This document shows, one piece after another, positions 11,220 through 22,224 of a stretch of 64,000 bases of DNA. The stretch is taken from assembly GCA_003313425.1 (NCBI GenBank), contig NHZP01000015.1, positions 496,001-560,000 on the forward strand, given 5' to 3'. Each line of letters opens with the position of its first letter. Within the stretch, counting starts at the first letter, position 1. A program made the translations under genes and the position numbers. The notes beneath the pieces are model-generated. The model ran no database searches, had not been told where the DNA came from, and saw nothing but the letters and a program-made list of their open reading frames with translations. Source of the DNA: Pseudopyrenochaeta lycopersici. Taxonomy: Eukaryota > Ascomycota > Dothideomycetes > Pleosporales > Pseudopyrenochaetaceae.

Positions 11220-12750
11220 ATGGATCTGTCTAGTCGACAGCCTCGCAAGTGGACTCCAGCAGAGGATCAGAGATTACGAGAAGAGGTGGAGGCTCAATGT
11301 AAGTCCATTCTTGCAACAGAGAGCGCACATGCTCTCGCCTCAATGCTTCTCGCATTTGACTGTACCGCTCTGAATATGATTGTTGGCTAACAAGCCCCCT
11401 GCAGTGATCGGTGGCGAAGTCAAAGACTGGTCAGTCTTCTGTTCAATCCTCTCCCTATCCCAAGATTTTATCTAACCAATTATGCGCCAGGTGTCGAATT
11501 GCTGCACAGTTGCCAGGTAGAACCAACAAAGACTGTCGGAAAAGGTGGCATAATTCTGTAGCGGGCGGGCTGAAGAAAGGCCAATGGTCCAAGAGCGAAG
11601 ATGAGCTTCTTTCTAGAGGAGTAGAGCTATACGGACAAAGGTGTGTTCTGAAAATTGTGGCAAGACGCTGGTACTGACTTGGTACCTGCAGATGGACGCT
11701 TGTAGCAAATTGCGTGGGATCACGCAGTGCAGACCGTGAGCAGATTCCCGACCGGCTTATTCTGGGGATTAAGCTGACAATCAGGCAGAATGCGCAAAAC
11801 GATGGCAACAATCGCTGGACCCTGATCTGGATCGTAGCGAATGGCGGGATGCTGAGGTCAGTGATGCCTTTGGCTTCCAATACCAAAATCTCCACGTCTT
11901 TGACTAACTGAACATCGACATAGGACCATATGCTGATCGAAGCAACTCAGCGGCTAGGACGACATTGGAAAGACATTCAGAAGGAACATTTTCCAGGGCG
12001 GTCCAAAAACTGCATCAAAAACCGGTATGCCTCCTTTCTTCGCATTTGAACTGTCTATTGACACCTCCAAGCTACACTGTTCTTGTGCGGCGATATCAAA
12101 ACCAAGGAATCACTCTTCCCAGCGTTGCAAGCTCTCCTTCTGAATCTAATGCGCTCACTCCGCGATCCAGTTACGCTGACGATGATCCCTACCTCTCTCC
12201 ATCCCCGGGCGCGTACGATAGTCTGATGCCAGCACCATCGCACGCCACGTCGTCAGAAAGGCACCGCTCCTGGTCAAGCTTAGATAGCGAAGCGTATTCA
12301 ACATGGTCATCTCCGCAGGAATACAGCGTGCCCATCGCGATAACAGGTCCAGACGCTAATCACACGACTACGCCCATGGCTCATTATGCTTTTGCTCAGC
12401 CACAACCTCTAGTCTCAAATATCCCTCCCGCTTCGGGGCCTTGGGACTGGACTACGGCATCTCTGAGCCCAGTCTCGCCAATCCATGCAGTATCACCAGG
12501 ACCTAGTCCTAGCATGTCGAATCCTTCGTTCTACGAATTTGACGGTTATCCCGTTGTTCAGCAGCCCATGATCAACCACAGCCAGTCCTATGCCCCTTCG
12601 CCTATCCATACAAGCTACAACACAATGCCGAACCGCTTGCACACAAATGTGCCCAGGCTAAGAACAACAGAGCATCAAATTCATGGCTCGCACACAGCGC
12701 CGACGTACTCCGATCCTAGGCACCCACGAAATTCCATGTATCGGTATTGA
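11220..12750 (+). CDS. three-repeat Myb DNA-binding transcription factor
   Basis: Seven exons: 11220-11298, 11405-11429, 11491-11640, 11692-11735, 11789-11856, 11924-12024 and 12072-12750; 381 aa. All six introns are GT-AG and 47-106 nt. They restore three consecutive Myb/SANT repeats: R1 at about 8-57 (W11, W35, W54), R2 at about 62-109 (W67, W86, W105) and R3 at about 114-164 (W118, W137, then a hydrophobic residue in the third position). The recognition-helix cores GRTNKDCRKRW, SRSADQCAKRW and GRSKNCIKNRY are intact. The remaining 215 residues are Ser/Pro/Tyr-rich and disordered, as expected of a regulatory tail. The architecture resembles c-Myb R1R2R3 more than the two-repeat developmental regulator FlbD. 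Target genes are unknown. Exon 2 is only 25 nt. Confidence 0.88.
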
Positions 12751-15700
12751 GGCTGTGCATGTATCCTATTACATGAGGACTTGGCAATTTGATCAATATG
12801 ATGGCATAACGTTCTCTAGTGCGCATATGCAGTGCAACACCGAGGAGCTTCCCGAAGGCATGAATACCAATATGGGTATCTCATTGGGTATTGGGAGGCC
12901 TTGGAAGGATTTTGGGTTCGCGTATCGACTACTGCATGTTCACAAAAGGCCTTTTGCGCGAGGTCAGGTGAGGCTAGTGGATGTCGGTTGGTCTATACAC
13001 AGCCCCAATTTGACAAACATCGATCCACCCGTTCAGCATCTGCTGCCAAGTTGCTCGAATCCTTCCACGCTCGGACCTTTTCCCCGTTCCTGTCGACAGT
13101 CTACGGTAAAATTCGAGAAAGAAATTGTGGACTAGCCCAGCCGTCTCGGCAACCGTAGAACGGGTATCGCCTGCGGTCATATTTGATGCCTTAGCCTACT
13201 ACCTGACCCGCTACCCGCTACCACGGCGTGTCCCTGCCAAGAGATGTCCAATCTGATCAAGCCGTACGGTCGGTACTGTTTACGCTGGTCTTCCAGCAGA
13301 TAAGGAATCTAGTCGTCGCCCTAAGAAAAGGGCCGACGAACCGAGCAAAAAATAGAACACGGACATGGCGTGGAGTGGAAGAGCTGTTGCTCCGCAAATC
13401 TTCATGTACGCAGGATTCAAGAAAGAATAAGGCTAACGATTCATGGAAGGCAGCCGGCATGATGCGCAAGATCTCCACAAGCTCTTGCCGCTCGGTTGGC
13501 TGAAGACGAATCCACTCACAGTGTGCATGATGCAAGTGACATGCTCTCCGACATATTTCATGCTTCTGCTCATTCGCGCACCCGTTGCCTCGAATCATTT
13601 GCTCAGACTATCCTTTTGATGTCTTTGCGCACTTTGTCGCTCGTTTCCTTCGGCGCTTGTCCGCCTCATGTGTTTGCCCACGCACCCAAGTCGACACACG
13701 AAATTTGTAATGAATCCCGGGAAAGGTGGCCTTGATCATCCTTCATCTTGGCTCTTTTGGTGTAAGGATCACCGCGTTGGGGTAAGAAGGATGTGAAACA
13801 GATACAATTCCGCTAGATCTTGTCTGGGAGCCATACTATAGACAGATATTTACCCGCCATCATCGGTGAAGCTCAACTGTCGGAGAATCACTAAATTTCA
13901 TCCACAATCAACAGTCAACAGCTTGCGCCTCAACCGGACCAGGACCGGACCTCATAATTAGCTCGCGGGGCTGGGCCCGGATAAATCTTATTGAAGGATT
14001 GTGCTCGCAGAAAAGTCTGGTTGTCGGCAATGCATATGCACCGAGGTTGAGGTGGATTGGTGGGAGAAAGGATTGTGATACACGTTTTTTTGTCAAGGGG
14101 GGTTGGGGAAGGAAGGAGGGGAGGGGATGGGCCGAGGAAGCCAGGACATTTGTGCCTTGAAGTAAGCCTTGCAAGGGTGTAGCGAGCGGGATGGACGCCG
14201 TTCTGTATAACAAGCTTTGCCAAGATGGTGGGTGTGCCGTTTGGGGTAGTCGCAAGGATTCGTTTCTAAAACAGGAACCCTTTTTTTTTTATTTGTTTCG
14301 TGAGTGTGCGCCCGGTATGCGTCGCCGTCCTCAGAATGTGGCGTCGTCAGATGTGCTTGTTATGATTCCCGGAGTTTAATCGTTCTAGGCGTGGCCTTTG
14401 ACTAGGTAAGGGGAATGTGGAGAGGACTAGATTTTGAGGTATCATAGGCACTAGCATCGGGAAGCGCGGTACACTTGCAAAAACGATGGATTCTGACATC
14501 AAATTGAAGTCTGCCATGCAAATCAAAAGCTATTTTCATCTTCTCTGCCAATCCTACTTCCCTCCCGTCTCTGGACTAGAGATTCGGCGCCGCTGCCGCT
14601 ATAGCTACGCGATTCACCTCTGGGCGATTGACACGTGACAAAAGGCGATCGTCTGGGTGAAGAGATGTCACTTGGAAGCTCGTATATTTCCTTTCAAAGC
14701 TAGTTCCTGATCCCAAGGCCCATGCGATTCTTGTCCGCGCTCTTATCCTGTTCCGCATTTAGCTCTTGCCACCGCTCTTTCGGATTTAACGGATTAGGTG
14801 AAGCCTTTGCCCGTTTACCTCCTATGCCTGTTTGAGCATGCTACGCGATATCAAAGTACCCTTGAAGCGAGAACTTAGTAGTAGAGGGTTTAACGCATGG
14901 TGCCATGCTATCTGCAGGGCGTGATCCTTGACATCAACTAAGTTAACCGTTGTCATGTCTTCCTGCTCTGCCCTCGTCGTCTCTTGGAGCTTTATCCACT
15001 CACCCACTTTTGTCCCAACCAGGTAGGAAGTGAGCACCAACATAGCTTAGCAATCATCCTGCGCTGCGATGGAGGTCAGCACAAGTTTGAGGAGGATTGA
15101 TATGTACCTCGTTGATAGACTGTGCTTGGCTGTTCGGGGTACCTCGCGAGTAGCTTATAAATGCTACTTGAGTGCAAAAACATCCAGCGAATCATACCGC
15201 GATGATCCCACCAAAGAGAACTTTATTCAGGGTTCGATGTTCAACATGATGTCATGCAAAGCGTTTACTCCAGAAGAAACGCATGCGTGTTGAACCGCGC
15301 AGATACGGAGCGCCACCCCCGTTCCCCAACCGCTCCCTATCCATTCATCACCAAACAATACCCACACCAGCCTCATGTGATTCCTCATTGTTGCCTCGCC
15401 AAAAGCGTCAGTCTGCCTTGTGCCCCTTCTTCGCCCGAAGATCTTATCCCCGTATTCGCCAAAGCATAAGAAGTCACATTAAGATTCTCAGGCGGGCCGC
15501 AAGGTCTGGCACCGAATCGTTGGATTCCGCATTCCCCCCCTTGCGCACCTTGCGCTTACTGTGTCAGTATATTCGCCCGGGGCTATCGAAATATGCTCCG
15601 CCACTCCCAAAGCGGGTAACAGTTTGCTCGGGGATGACTGTGCTGTGTTGCGTACGCGTTTTGATGCGCAGCGCACCTCCCTCTTCCGGTTCGTGGAATG

Positions 15701-16292
15701 GCTGCTCGGTTGGGGACGAGCAAGGCCACATGGACGACCATAGAGACGTCATGGGTGTGTATTTTTGTAGATTTCCGGTCAAGCATGGATGCTGTACCTT
15801 GCAAGGTGGAGCTAGCGTTGTTCTTCGGGGAGCTACATGAGTTTGCCTACTTCTTTCTGAAGGACATGTATATCTTGTGAGCCATGCCCTTCCATTTCGA
15901 GCATTGGTACAACCATTTGAGAACCCTAGGACAATTCGCGTGATATCCTGGGTAGGAATGATGATATTACGAGCACTAACCGAGTTTCATATGATATGCA
16001 CTACAGTCTCTGGATTTGTCATCTATGTAAAGGATTCCTGTCGTGATGACTGCAACGGTTCTGCCATGTGGAGTTGGTTACAAACGCCGCACGTTCACCG
16101 CCCGGTCACCATGGACCCACAGTAAATTCAGCAAATTTTCCTTCAACCCATACAACAACAAGCAGGAAAATCTTTACTCAGTCACTGATCAGTCTTTGGA
16201 GGTCATCTCAAAAGTTTACTTTGCAACAAAACCTGCTGCTGCTGATATCTACTAACAAAAATTCCGTATCTTCATCAATTAAGCAACAAAAC
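12751..16292. other. gene-poor stretch
   Basis: About 3.5 kb between the Myb gene and tRNA-Lys. Frames up to about 185 codons occur but overlap on both strands, start without good context and match nothing I recognise. A T10 homopolymer lies at 14281-14290. I see no RNA gene other than the tRNA at the right end. Confidence 0.5.
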
Positions 16293-16365
16293 GCCCGGCT
16301 GGCACAATCGGTAGCGCGTGAGACTCTTAATCTCAAGGTTGTGAGTTCGAGCCTCACGTCGGGCT
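16293..16365 (+). tRNA. tRNA-Lys (CTT), intronless
   Basis: A 73-nt cloverleaf with acceptor stem GCCCGGC / GTCGGGC (one G-U pair) and discriminator U. The anticodon stem TGAGA / TCTCA encloses the loop CTCTTAA, with anticodon CTT reading AAG (Lys). The T arm contains GTTCGAGCC, which is also the B box; the A box is TGGCACAATCGG. CCA is not encoded, as in eukaryotes. There is no anticodon-loop intron. Confidence 0.96.
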
Positions 16366-16377
16366 TAACAGCTTTCC

Positions 16378-16382
16378 TTTTT
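16378..16382 (+). terminator. Pol III terminator of tRNA-Lys
   Basis: A run of five T begins 13 nt after the tRNA 3' end, which fits RNA polymerase III termination. Confidence 0.7.
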
Positions 16383-17060
16383 GACTTCGTAATTGACCGT
16401 GGGCGGAGGTGTTTGGGGTGATAGTTGATATACTTTTGGAGTGTACATGGTCTGTGCGTTATACCATTTGCTGCTTTGCTCTACAGTGTGTTGATTCGAA
16501 ATCTGCCTCTTTTGGATCAACCACGGTAGAAGTGACTATGTTGTCGTGGCTTCTGATGCGTGTTTGGGCAATAAGTAGCCACCTAAAGATTGAAAATATG
16601 CACACGCTGATAGTCATGATCCTGCATCTGGAGCTGCGGAAACAGAGGCTCGATAGCTCCACGTGAGTCCAGAGGTTGATTGATGGGCGATACCACTAAG
16701 TGCTGATTACATCGGTGCAGGCCAAGGCGTGGTCGGATGGCTGATGGAGGCTTCCAAAAGACTAGGAGTACTATACATACGAAATGCTAATGTTGAAGGC
16801 ATCTATAAGATAGAACAATCCGCCGAACCCGGTTAGGGCTGGATATGACGTCTTATGGGTCCGTTCCAGTGTTCTTGTATGGCCGATAGAATCTTGGTGA
16901 TAGCACCTCCGATGCCCAGATAGGGCCTGGCTATCTTCAAGCACCTCGTATTATGTTCGCCAATCTTGTGCGATATTGAAGCGATACCTGCCGTACAGCG
17001 CGGAAATGCCGTGTCGCCTTAATAGAATATGCCAGTTTGCAGTCATACTTCCGAATCCCT
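16383..17060. other. intergenic
   Basis: About 680 bp between the tRNA and the stop of the minus-strand peptidase gene. No gene seen; it holds the 3' region of that gene. Confidence 0.5.
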
Positions 17061-17858
17061 CTACTCGCATTCTTCTAAACTCTTCTTATACTCCTCCCAC
17101 AGCTTCTTGATGCTCTTCCCACAGCAATTGTGCCAAAGACTATCAGCATCGTACTTGCACTCTCTGAGTCCCTCGTTGATTCTCCTGACGACATCATCGC
17201 CATGTTCTTTTTCCAGCCACTCAAGAAAGTATCCCGTGCGCTCATACCCAGCATCCCAATCGCAATCTCCATGTCTTTTCCAATGCGGCGGAGCATAACC
17301 AGCTTTCAAGCGTACCCAATCCGCCACGCCCTCTGTTAAACCCACAGGTGCAGAGCCAAACGCGCTGTGTTGCCAGCAATGTACCATCTCGTGTACTAGT
17401 ACTCCCAGTATCTCCTCCTTCTGGCGTGATTCAGAGACATTTGAGATGTATCTGGTGTTGATGTGGATCTCTTTGTGGTCGTCATCGATCTCTCGACCGG
17501 TTGTGTATGCCACACCATCCATGTCCCGGCAAATCAATGTGACTGATCTTGTCGGTGGTATACATGACGTATCCAAGCCAGTGTAGAGATACTTGAGTAC
17601 TGTATCAACAGCATGTTCGAGAGCTTTGGAGGCATAGATGAGGCGCAGGAAAACACGCGAGCCTTCTGACGAGAGGTCTCGGATTTCGAGGCGGAGGAGA
17701 GGTTTGCGTTCCGGTTTGACTTTGGAGGATAACGATATTTGTTCGAAATCCTCCAACTGCGAAGTGCTGTGGTCGTTTTCGGTGTTGAACGGGTTGGAGG
17801 GCGGTAATGCGGACGATTGCGGGGCTGGCGGGGAAGTTGACTGGGCAGCTGAAGGCAT
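17061..17858 (-). CDS. basic secretory protein (BSP) family metallopeptidase-like protein
   Basis: Single exon, 265 aa from the ATG at 17858. The catalytic-type motif is intact: HEMVH (H156, E157, H160 in this numbering) followed by GLTEGVADWVRL, whose Asp would be the third metal ligand, and a downstream Trp/Tyr-rich block (GYERTGYFLEWLEKEHG). This is the plant basic secretory protein fold (PF04450), a gluzincin-like family found in plant defence proteins and scattered fungi. No signal peptide is present; the first 50 residues are Ser/Pro/Gln-rich, so this copy looks cytosolic or nuclear, contrary to the family name. An in-frame ATG at 17891 would add 11 residues; 17858 has A at -3. The open frame extends further upstream without clear support. 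Confidence 0.8.
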   Translation of the reverse strand: MPSAAQSTSPPAPQSSALPPSNPFNTENDHSTSQLEDFEQISLSSKVKPERKPLLRLEIRDLSSEGSRVFLRLIYASKALEHAVDTVLKYLYTGLDTSCIPPTRSVTLICRDMDGVAYTTGREIDDDHKEIHINTRYISNVSESRQKEEILGVLVHEMVHCWQHSAFGSAPVGLTEGVADWVRLKAGYAPPHWKRHGDCDWDAGYERTGYFLEWLEKEHGDDVVRRINEGLRECKYDADSLWHNCCGKSIKKLWEEYKKSLEECE

Positions 17859-18212
17859 GATTTGAAAGTGCTTTGGCGTACCGGAAGCCATTAGCGAGGG
17901 CGGTAGTGTTGTTATGTGCGAGAATAATGCAACAGGGTGACTGACGTGTGGACAGTGTAATACGTCGACAGATGTAAGGAGAGCTGGACCCTTAGCTTTG
18001 GACTGATAAGATAAGCCAACCCCCATCTAGTACCCCTCCAAAATACGGTCTTGTTGAAGCAGTGTCTATGTACTCTACTCTAAATTTATGGCCATGCTCG
18101 TGATTCAGGTTATTTCCATAAAATTTCTCTTGCCGGCGTGTACGAAACCCACCTGCGCAAGCTTCTCAACGCGGACTCACTCAAAGTTAATCATCCTTGG
18201 GAGAAGCTCGAC
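17859..18212. other. short intergenic region
   Basis: About 350 bp between the BSP-family start and the stop of the nucleotidase on the same strand. It must contain the promoter of the peptidase gene and the 3' end of the nucleotidase. No other element recognised. Confidence 0.5.
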
Positions 18213-19175
18213 CTACGAGCTCTTGAAAACTTCCGGAAAGGTCTTTCGCAGCCCCTCCAAGCTTCTAATCTGGTACTTGCTAGCTTGCTGAGGAGGAGGC
18301 GGATCAGTCTTGTCCAACAGATGTGCAACCTTCCAGCCTCGCTCGTAAGCTGCTTTGCAATTGATGTAGGAGTCGTCTAATCACAAAGTAAGCACTTGCA
18401 CAAAACCAAATCTGAAAATAGCCTTCAGACTGTGACTTACCGACAAAATAGCAATTTTGGTTTGACTTGATACCTGCCTCACTCATTGCTTTGTCGAACA
18501 TCTCCACGTGGGGTTTGCAATAAAACTTGTCTGATCCATAGTCGCAATACGTCATGCCCTCGAATAGATCATCTATCTTCAGTAGTTTGACCACTCGCTT
18601 TCCGTGCGTAACGTAAGCGTTCGTGAACAGCCACAGTCGAACTTTGCTTGTGTCGATATCCTCAATCAGTTTGCGCAGGTCCGGATTTGGCTTGATGACG
18701 TCCTCGAGTGGCAACGCGTCGTCGACTTTGCTATTATACTCGAGAGCATTGACTTTGTGATGTCGGACGAGTCCCTCGATAGCAAGACCGTATTCCCGAT
18801 AATACTTGTAATGAAGCTCATTGGCGTCTTGTTGCGACAAGTTTAGGTGATCCTCGAAAAATTTATCTATAGACTGGTCAGCGAATGATAAAGGGAAATG
18901 TAGTCCAAATTGACAGTACTCCAGATATGTGGCGAAAAAGATGCTACATCAAGCCATTGTCATCATCAAACGTAGTACTTACCAATCAGTATTGCCATCA
19001 TGCGGTGAATGTCCAGACCTGTTGGTTTTAGTTCTCTGGGAGGAACGATACCATAGAGTACATACTCTTGGGGTAAAGCTGACCTTGTCAGCTGGTGTTT
19101 TTATCCACGCGTGGTCTAACTTACGCAGTTGTCGATGTCGAAGAAGAACACGGGTTTCTCATTTTCGTCCGCCAT
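18213..19175 (-). CDS. SDT1: pyrimidine 5'-nucleotidase, HAD superfamily (Sdt1/Phm8 type)
   Basis: Five exons on the minus strand: 19175-19125, 19078-19066, 19018-18983, 18866-18441 and 18376-18213; 229 aa. The spliced N-terminus reads MADENEKPVFFFDIDNC then LYPKS and IHRMMAILI, the family's conserved opening. HAD motifs are present: I, FDIDN (nucleophile D14 and D16); II, the Thr in LWLFTNAYVTHGKR; III, the Lys in FYCKPH; IV, DDS after the last splice. GLAIEGLVRHHKV and VDDALPLED are strongly conserved in this subfamily. The enzyme dephosphorylates UMP/CMP-type nucleotides in the cytosol or nucleus; yeast Sdt1 gives 6-azauracil resistance. Exon 2 is a 13-nt microexon encoding the core of LYPKS, so automatic gene callers may truncate the N-terminus. 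Introns are 46, 47, 116 and 64 nt. Confidence 0.92.
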
Positions 19176-19752
19176 GTCGTCTGTTGCACTTCACTTCCAA
19201 CCCACAGGCGATAGAGATGCCAAAGTCGATGATTTATGGGAATTTTGTTTGTCCAGATCAGGAAATAAATTCTAATGATTTGATCTGGCTTGGGATTACC
19301 AAGAAGACCAATGTATTGGATAAAGAAAACCGCAGTTGAGGAAGTTGTCTGAGTATTATTAGCTTGGTCGTACACTACGTATAATAAGGCATATAAGGCT
19401 GTAGTACCTTGTGTAACTCTATGTATTAGGCGCGAGTAGACTGAAGGATTCAGCCCCGACTCAAGTTCTCGTGAACGCTATATGGAGTCATGGAAGGGCG
19501 CGATTTGTGAAGTAGTGACTCATTTTGGGTCTAGTGCCTTGGCGCTCATCCATTTTCAAGCGCGCCCGGTTTGAATCTCCTGCGCGCAACACACTGGCTG
19601 GCAAGACCAACCCCCTTCCTCATCTACCTCAACACCGCGGATATCGCTTGTGTTTGTATAATCGCGACTGGGATCTCGTAGTACCCTTCTTGTTGGTGTT
19701 GATCTTACGATCTAGCTTTGCAAGGTGTCGCAGGGTAGGACCAGTCGCTTCA
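19176..19752. promoter_or_regulatory. divergent promoter region
   Basis: A 577-bp interval between the nucleotidase (minus) and the 730-aa protein gene (plus). An open frame runs into the downstream gene from 19525, but its start is not an ATG. No specific motif assigned. Confidence 0.45.
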
Positions 19753-22224
19753 ATGTCGACGGCCGCAATACCATCGTCTTTTCTGAACGGTTCCAGTGCA
19801 GTACCCGCAGAGGTACTGCGTGAGGCCGATTTTCTCCAAAAGCTTTTGCAGATACGCGACGATGTGCTTGCTAGCAAACACCCACGTATCCATCTACCAG
19901 CCAAAGTAATTGAACAGGTCGCACCGCGTCTTTCGCACTTCATACCGTCCAGCAGACCCGCAACCAACGGCACAAATGGGTCCTACAACTCGCAAACATT
20001 CCCTCCGCAAACCTCCCTACAGCCTCCGAAACCAAACGAATTAGTCTCTCCTACACAGCGACCCTATTCCGCCAAATCTACGTCTTCCGGTATCGATCCG
20101 GTCTTGCTTACAAAGTCAGACCATCTTATCAAGGCAGAGCTGCAGCTCAAGCGGCAGCAGATAGAGCGCCTTCTGAAGGATCAGTTTGACAAAAAGGGCC
20201 GCAACAACGATGCAGACGAGCGGGAAGCTCACATCAATGTAGAGCAATGTCTGATCCAGGCTCACCTACGAGTCCCACCCATATCTGGCTTACAGTCTAC
20301 TACTAACAATAGCGATGGTGTGGAGTCATTTGACGAGAATTCGTATTACTCTAGCAAGGCAGACAGTTGGTCCTCAGACGAGGTTGAACCTAATCATGGC
20401 ACCAATACTGACATTGCACTTCCACTCACTTCACACACGAAGCAAAATGTCAATCAAGTAGCCGTACAGTCACTCCCAGCTGAACCTGCCGTAATCGACC
20501 TCGATGAAGAGGCATACGAGCCTGCCGATGACATTGAGATTTACGAGCCTGAGTCTGCATTACTTCACGACGACGTAGAGGAGGAGGATTACTCGCCACC
20601 TCCAGCTGATATTCTTCCAAGTGAGCCTAGTAGAGGCCGAGCACGAGACCGTGGCACTGCTAATTATGGGGGAACGAATGGGTAAGGACTTTGTTACATT
20701 CTCTCTCTTCCCTTCTTTCAGGACTCTTGTGTGCAGCGCGAAACAACTTTCGCCCGACCTAGCTGGAGTATCTCCCGTATCCCTTATCCAAACCGATATT
20801 GTGGAAGGAATGAAATACTTGAAACACTTGGTATCGGTGCTGACCAACCGGGTCGCCGCCGAGGTCTCCATATTTGTTCTCTGCAGAACGCTCTATTCAG
20901 CGTCGCCTCCTCTAAGCCCAATATTTATGAACAAGTCTTGGATAGCTAATTGGTCTACAGGTCTTCTCGTCGCCAAAGCCCGGTTGGCCCAGCGCCCCCT
21001 CTCCAGAACCCTCGCAAGCGAAGAAGAGAAGAGAAACAAGCTGAGAAAAGACGGCAACAACAACAGACCAACAAGCGAGTTGTCCGGTCTCCCGAACCGT
21101 ACATTAAAGAAGAACCTCAATCGCCCCCACCCTTCACAGCCTACCCTGATTCACAACCAAGTAAGCGACGCGCTCTGCAACCTCTGTCAAATGAGGCGGA
21201 GGTGGTTTCCACACCGGAGGGGAGTAGAATGCAACCCGTCTATTACCGCGATCAGGAACCTTCATTACGGCCACATCGTGGATACGATGAGCCTTCCTCG
21301 CCGACGGTTATTCGTGTGCCGCAACGGAAGATGCAGCGTGATGACCACGACCTTAGGCGGGTCGCAAGTCTACAGTATGCCCGACGGCCTTATTCTCCCA
21401 GTGGTGGTAGCGGAGAGGTCTTCGCGGCACACGAGCCTCGCCAGATTCGTGCAGTCTCTCACGCTTTTGCCGATCGCCCTGAGCCACCCATGTACCGAGA
21501 AGCTTCGGCCCGCCCGCCAACGGCGCAGCGATATGTGCGCGAACGTTCCCGATCCCCGATTCATGAGTATTTTCCACGCCATCAATCGCCCATGCTAATG
21601 GCACCCACCCCACGCCGCATTGTGGTTGATCAATACGGAAACAAGTATTACGCGGCACCTGTAGACACCAGAGAATCAGCGGCGCCGTCTAGCAGAAGGA
21701 TTGAGATTGATCCTTATTATGAGCGAGCATTGACGCGTGAGCCGGCGATGCGGGCACCAGCTCGCACCGAGCTGTATGAGGAGGATGCTGTGCAGATGAT
21801 GCCTCCACCACCCAGAAGATACGTGGAAGCGTCTGATGTTGAAATGATTGAAAGCCCGTCGTACCGCCAGCGAGAGGGGTCCCGTCGCCCGGTCGAAGTG
21901 GAGTATCGACCGGCCCCACAGTACGAGGAGATGGGACCCCCACAACCGCGGGAATATGCGCCGTCGAGAGCGTACAGCATGCGTCCAGAGATGGTGCGAC
22001 GAGAGGTCCCAGAAGGATATGTTCGCCACGAGAGCATCCAGCCTGGATCTGTGCGTGTCTCACAGCCACGGTACCGCGAAGTAAGCATTGTACATCAAGA
22101 ACCTTTTGATGATCGTCGGTACATTAGTGCACCGCAGAGTAGGCGGTATGTAGAAGAAGGCCCTATTGAAGTAGCACAAGATCAGTATCCGGCAGAGCCG
22201 CGACGTGTGTATACTCGTTATTAG
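19753..22224 (+). CDS. conserved low-complexity protein of unknown function, 730 aa
   Basis: Two exons, 19753-20681 and 20961-22224, joined across a 279-nt intron (donor GTAAGG, branch GCTAAT, acceptor CTACAG), long for this locus. The N-terminal 40 residues are helical (EVLREADFLQKLLQIRDDVL). Another helix (SDHLIKAELQLKRQQIERLL) sits near residue 120-140. An acidic segment follows, then an Arg/Gly-rich patch. After the splice comes a highly basic stretch (RKRRREEKQAEKRR) and RVVRSPEPYIKEEPQSPPPF. The C-terminal 300 residues are Arg/Tyr/Pro/Glu-rich with the motif RRIVVDQYGNKYYAAPVD. I believe relatives exist in other ascomycetes, but no function is known to me. Composition suggests a nuclear, possibly RNA- or chromatin-associated, disordered scaffold; that is inference. 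Confidence 0.7.

Noticed and set aside
13257..13598. 113-codon minus-strand ORF with a helix-like stretch (RQELVEILRIMPAAFHESLA).
   Set aside because: No start context, no family and no flanking exons with consistent splice sites; length is within chance expectation.
20731..20949. Open frame inside the 279-nt intron of the 730-aa gene, as a possible cassette exon.
   Set aside because: An acceptor in the right phase exists (s=20763), but no donor in the frame leaves phase 2, so it cannot be joined to 20961.
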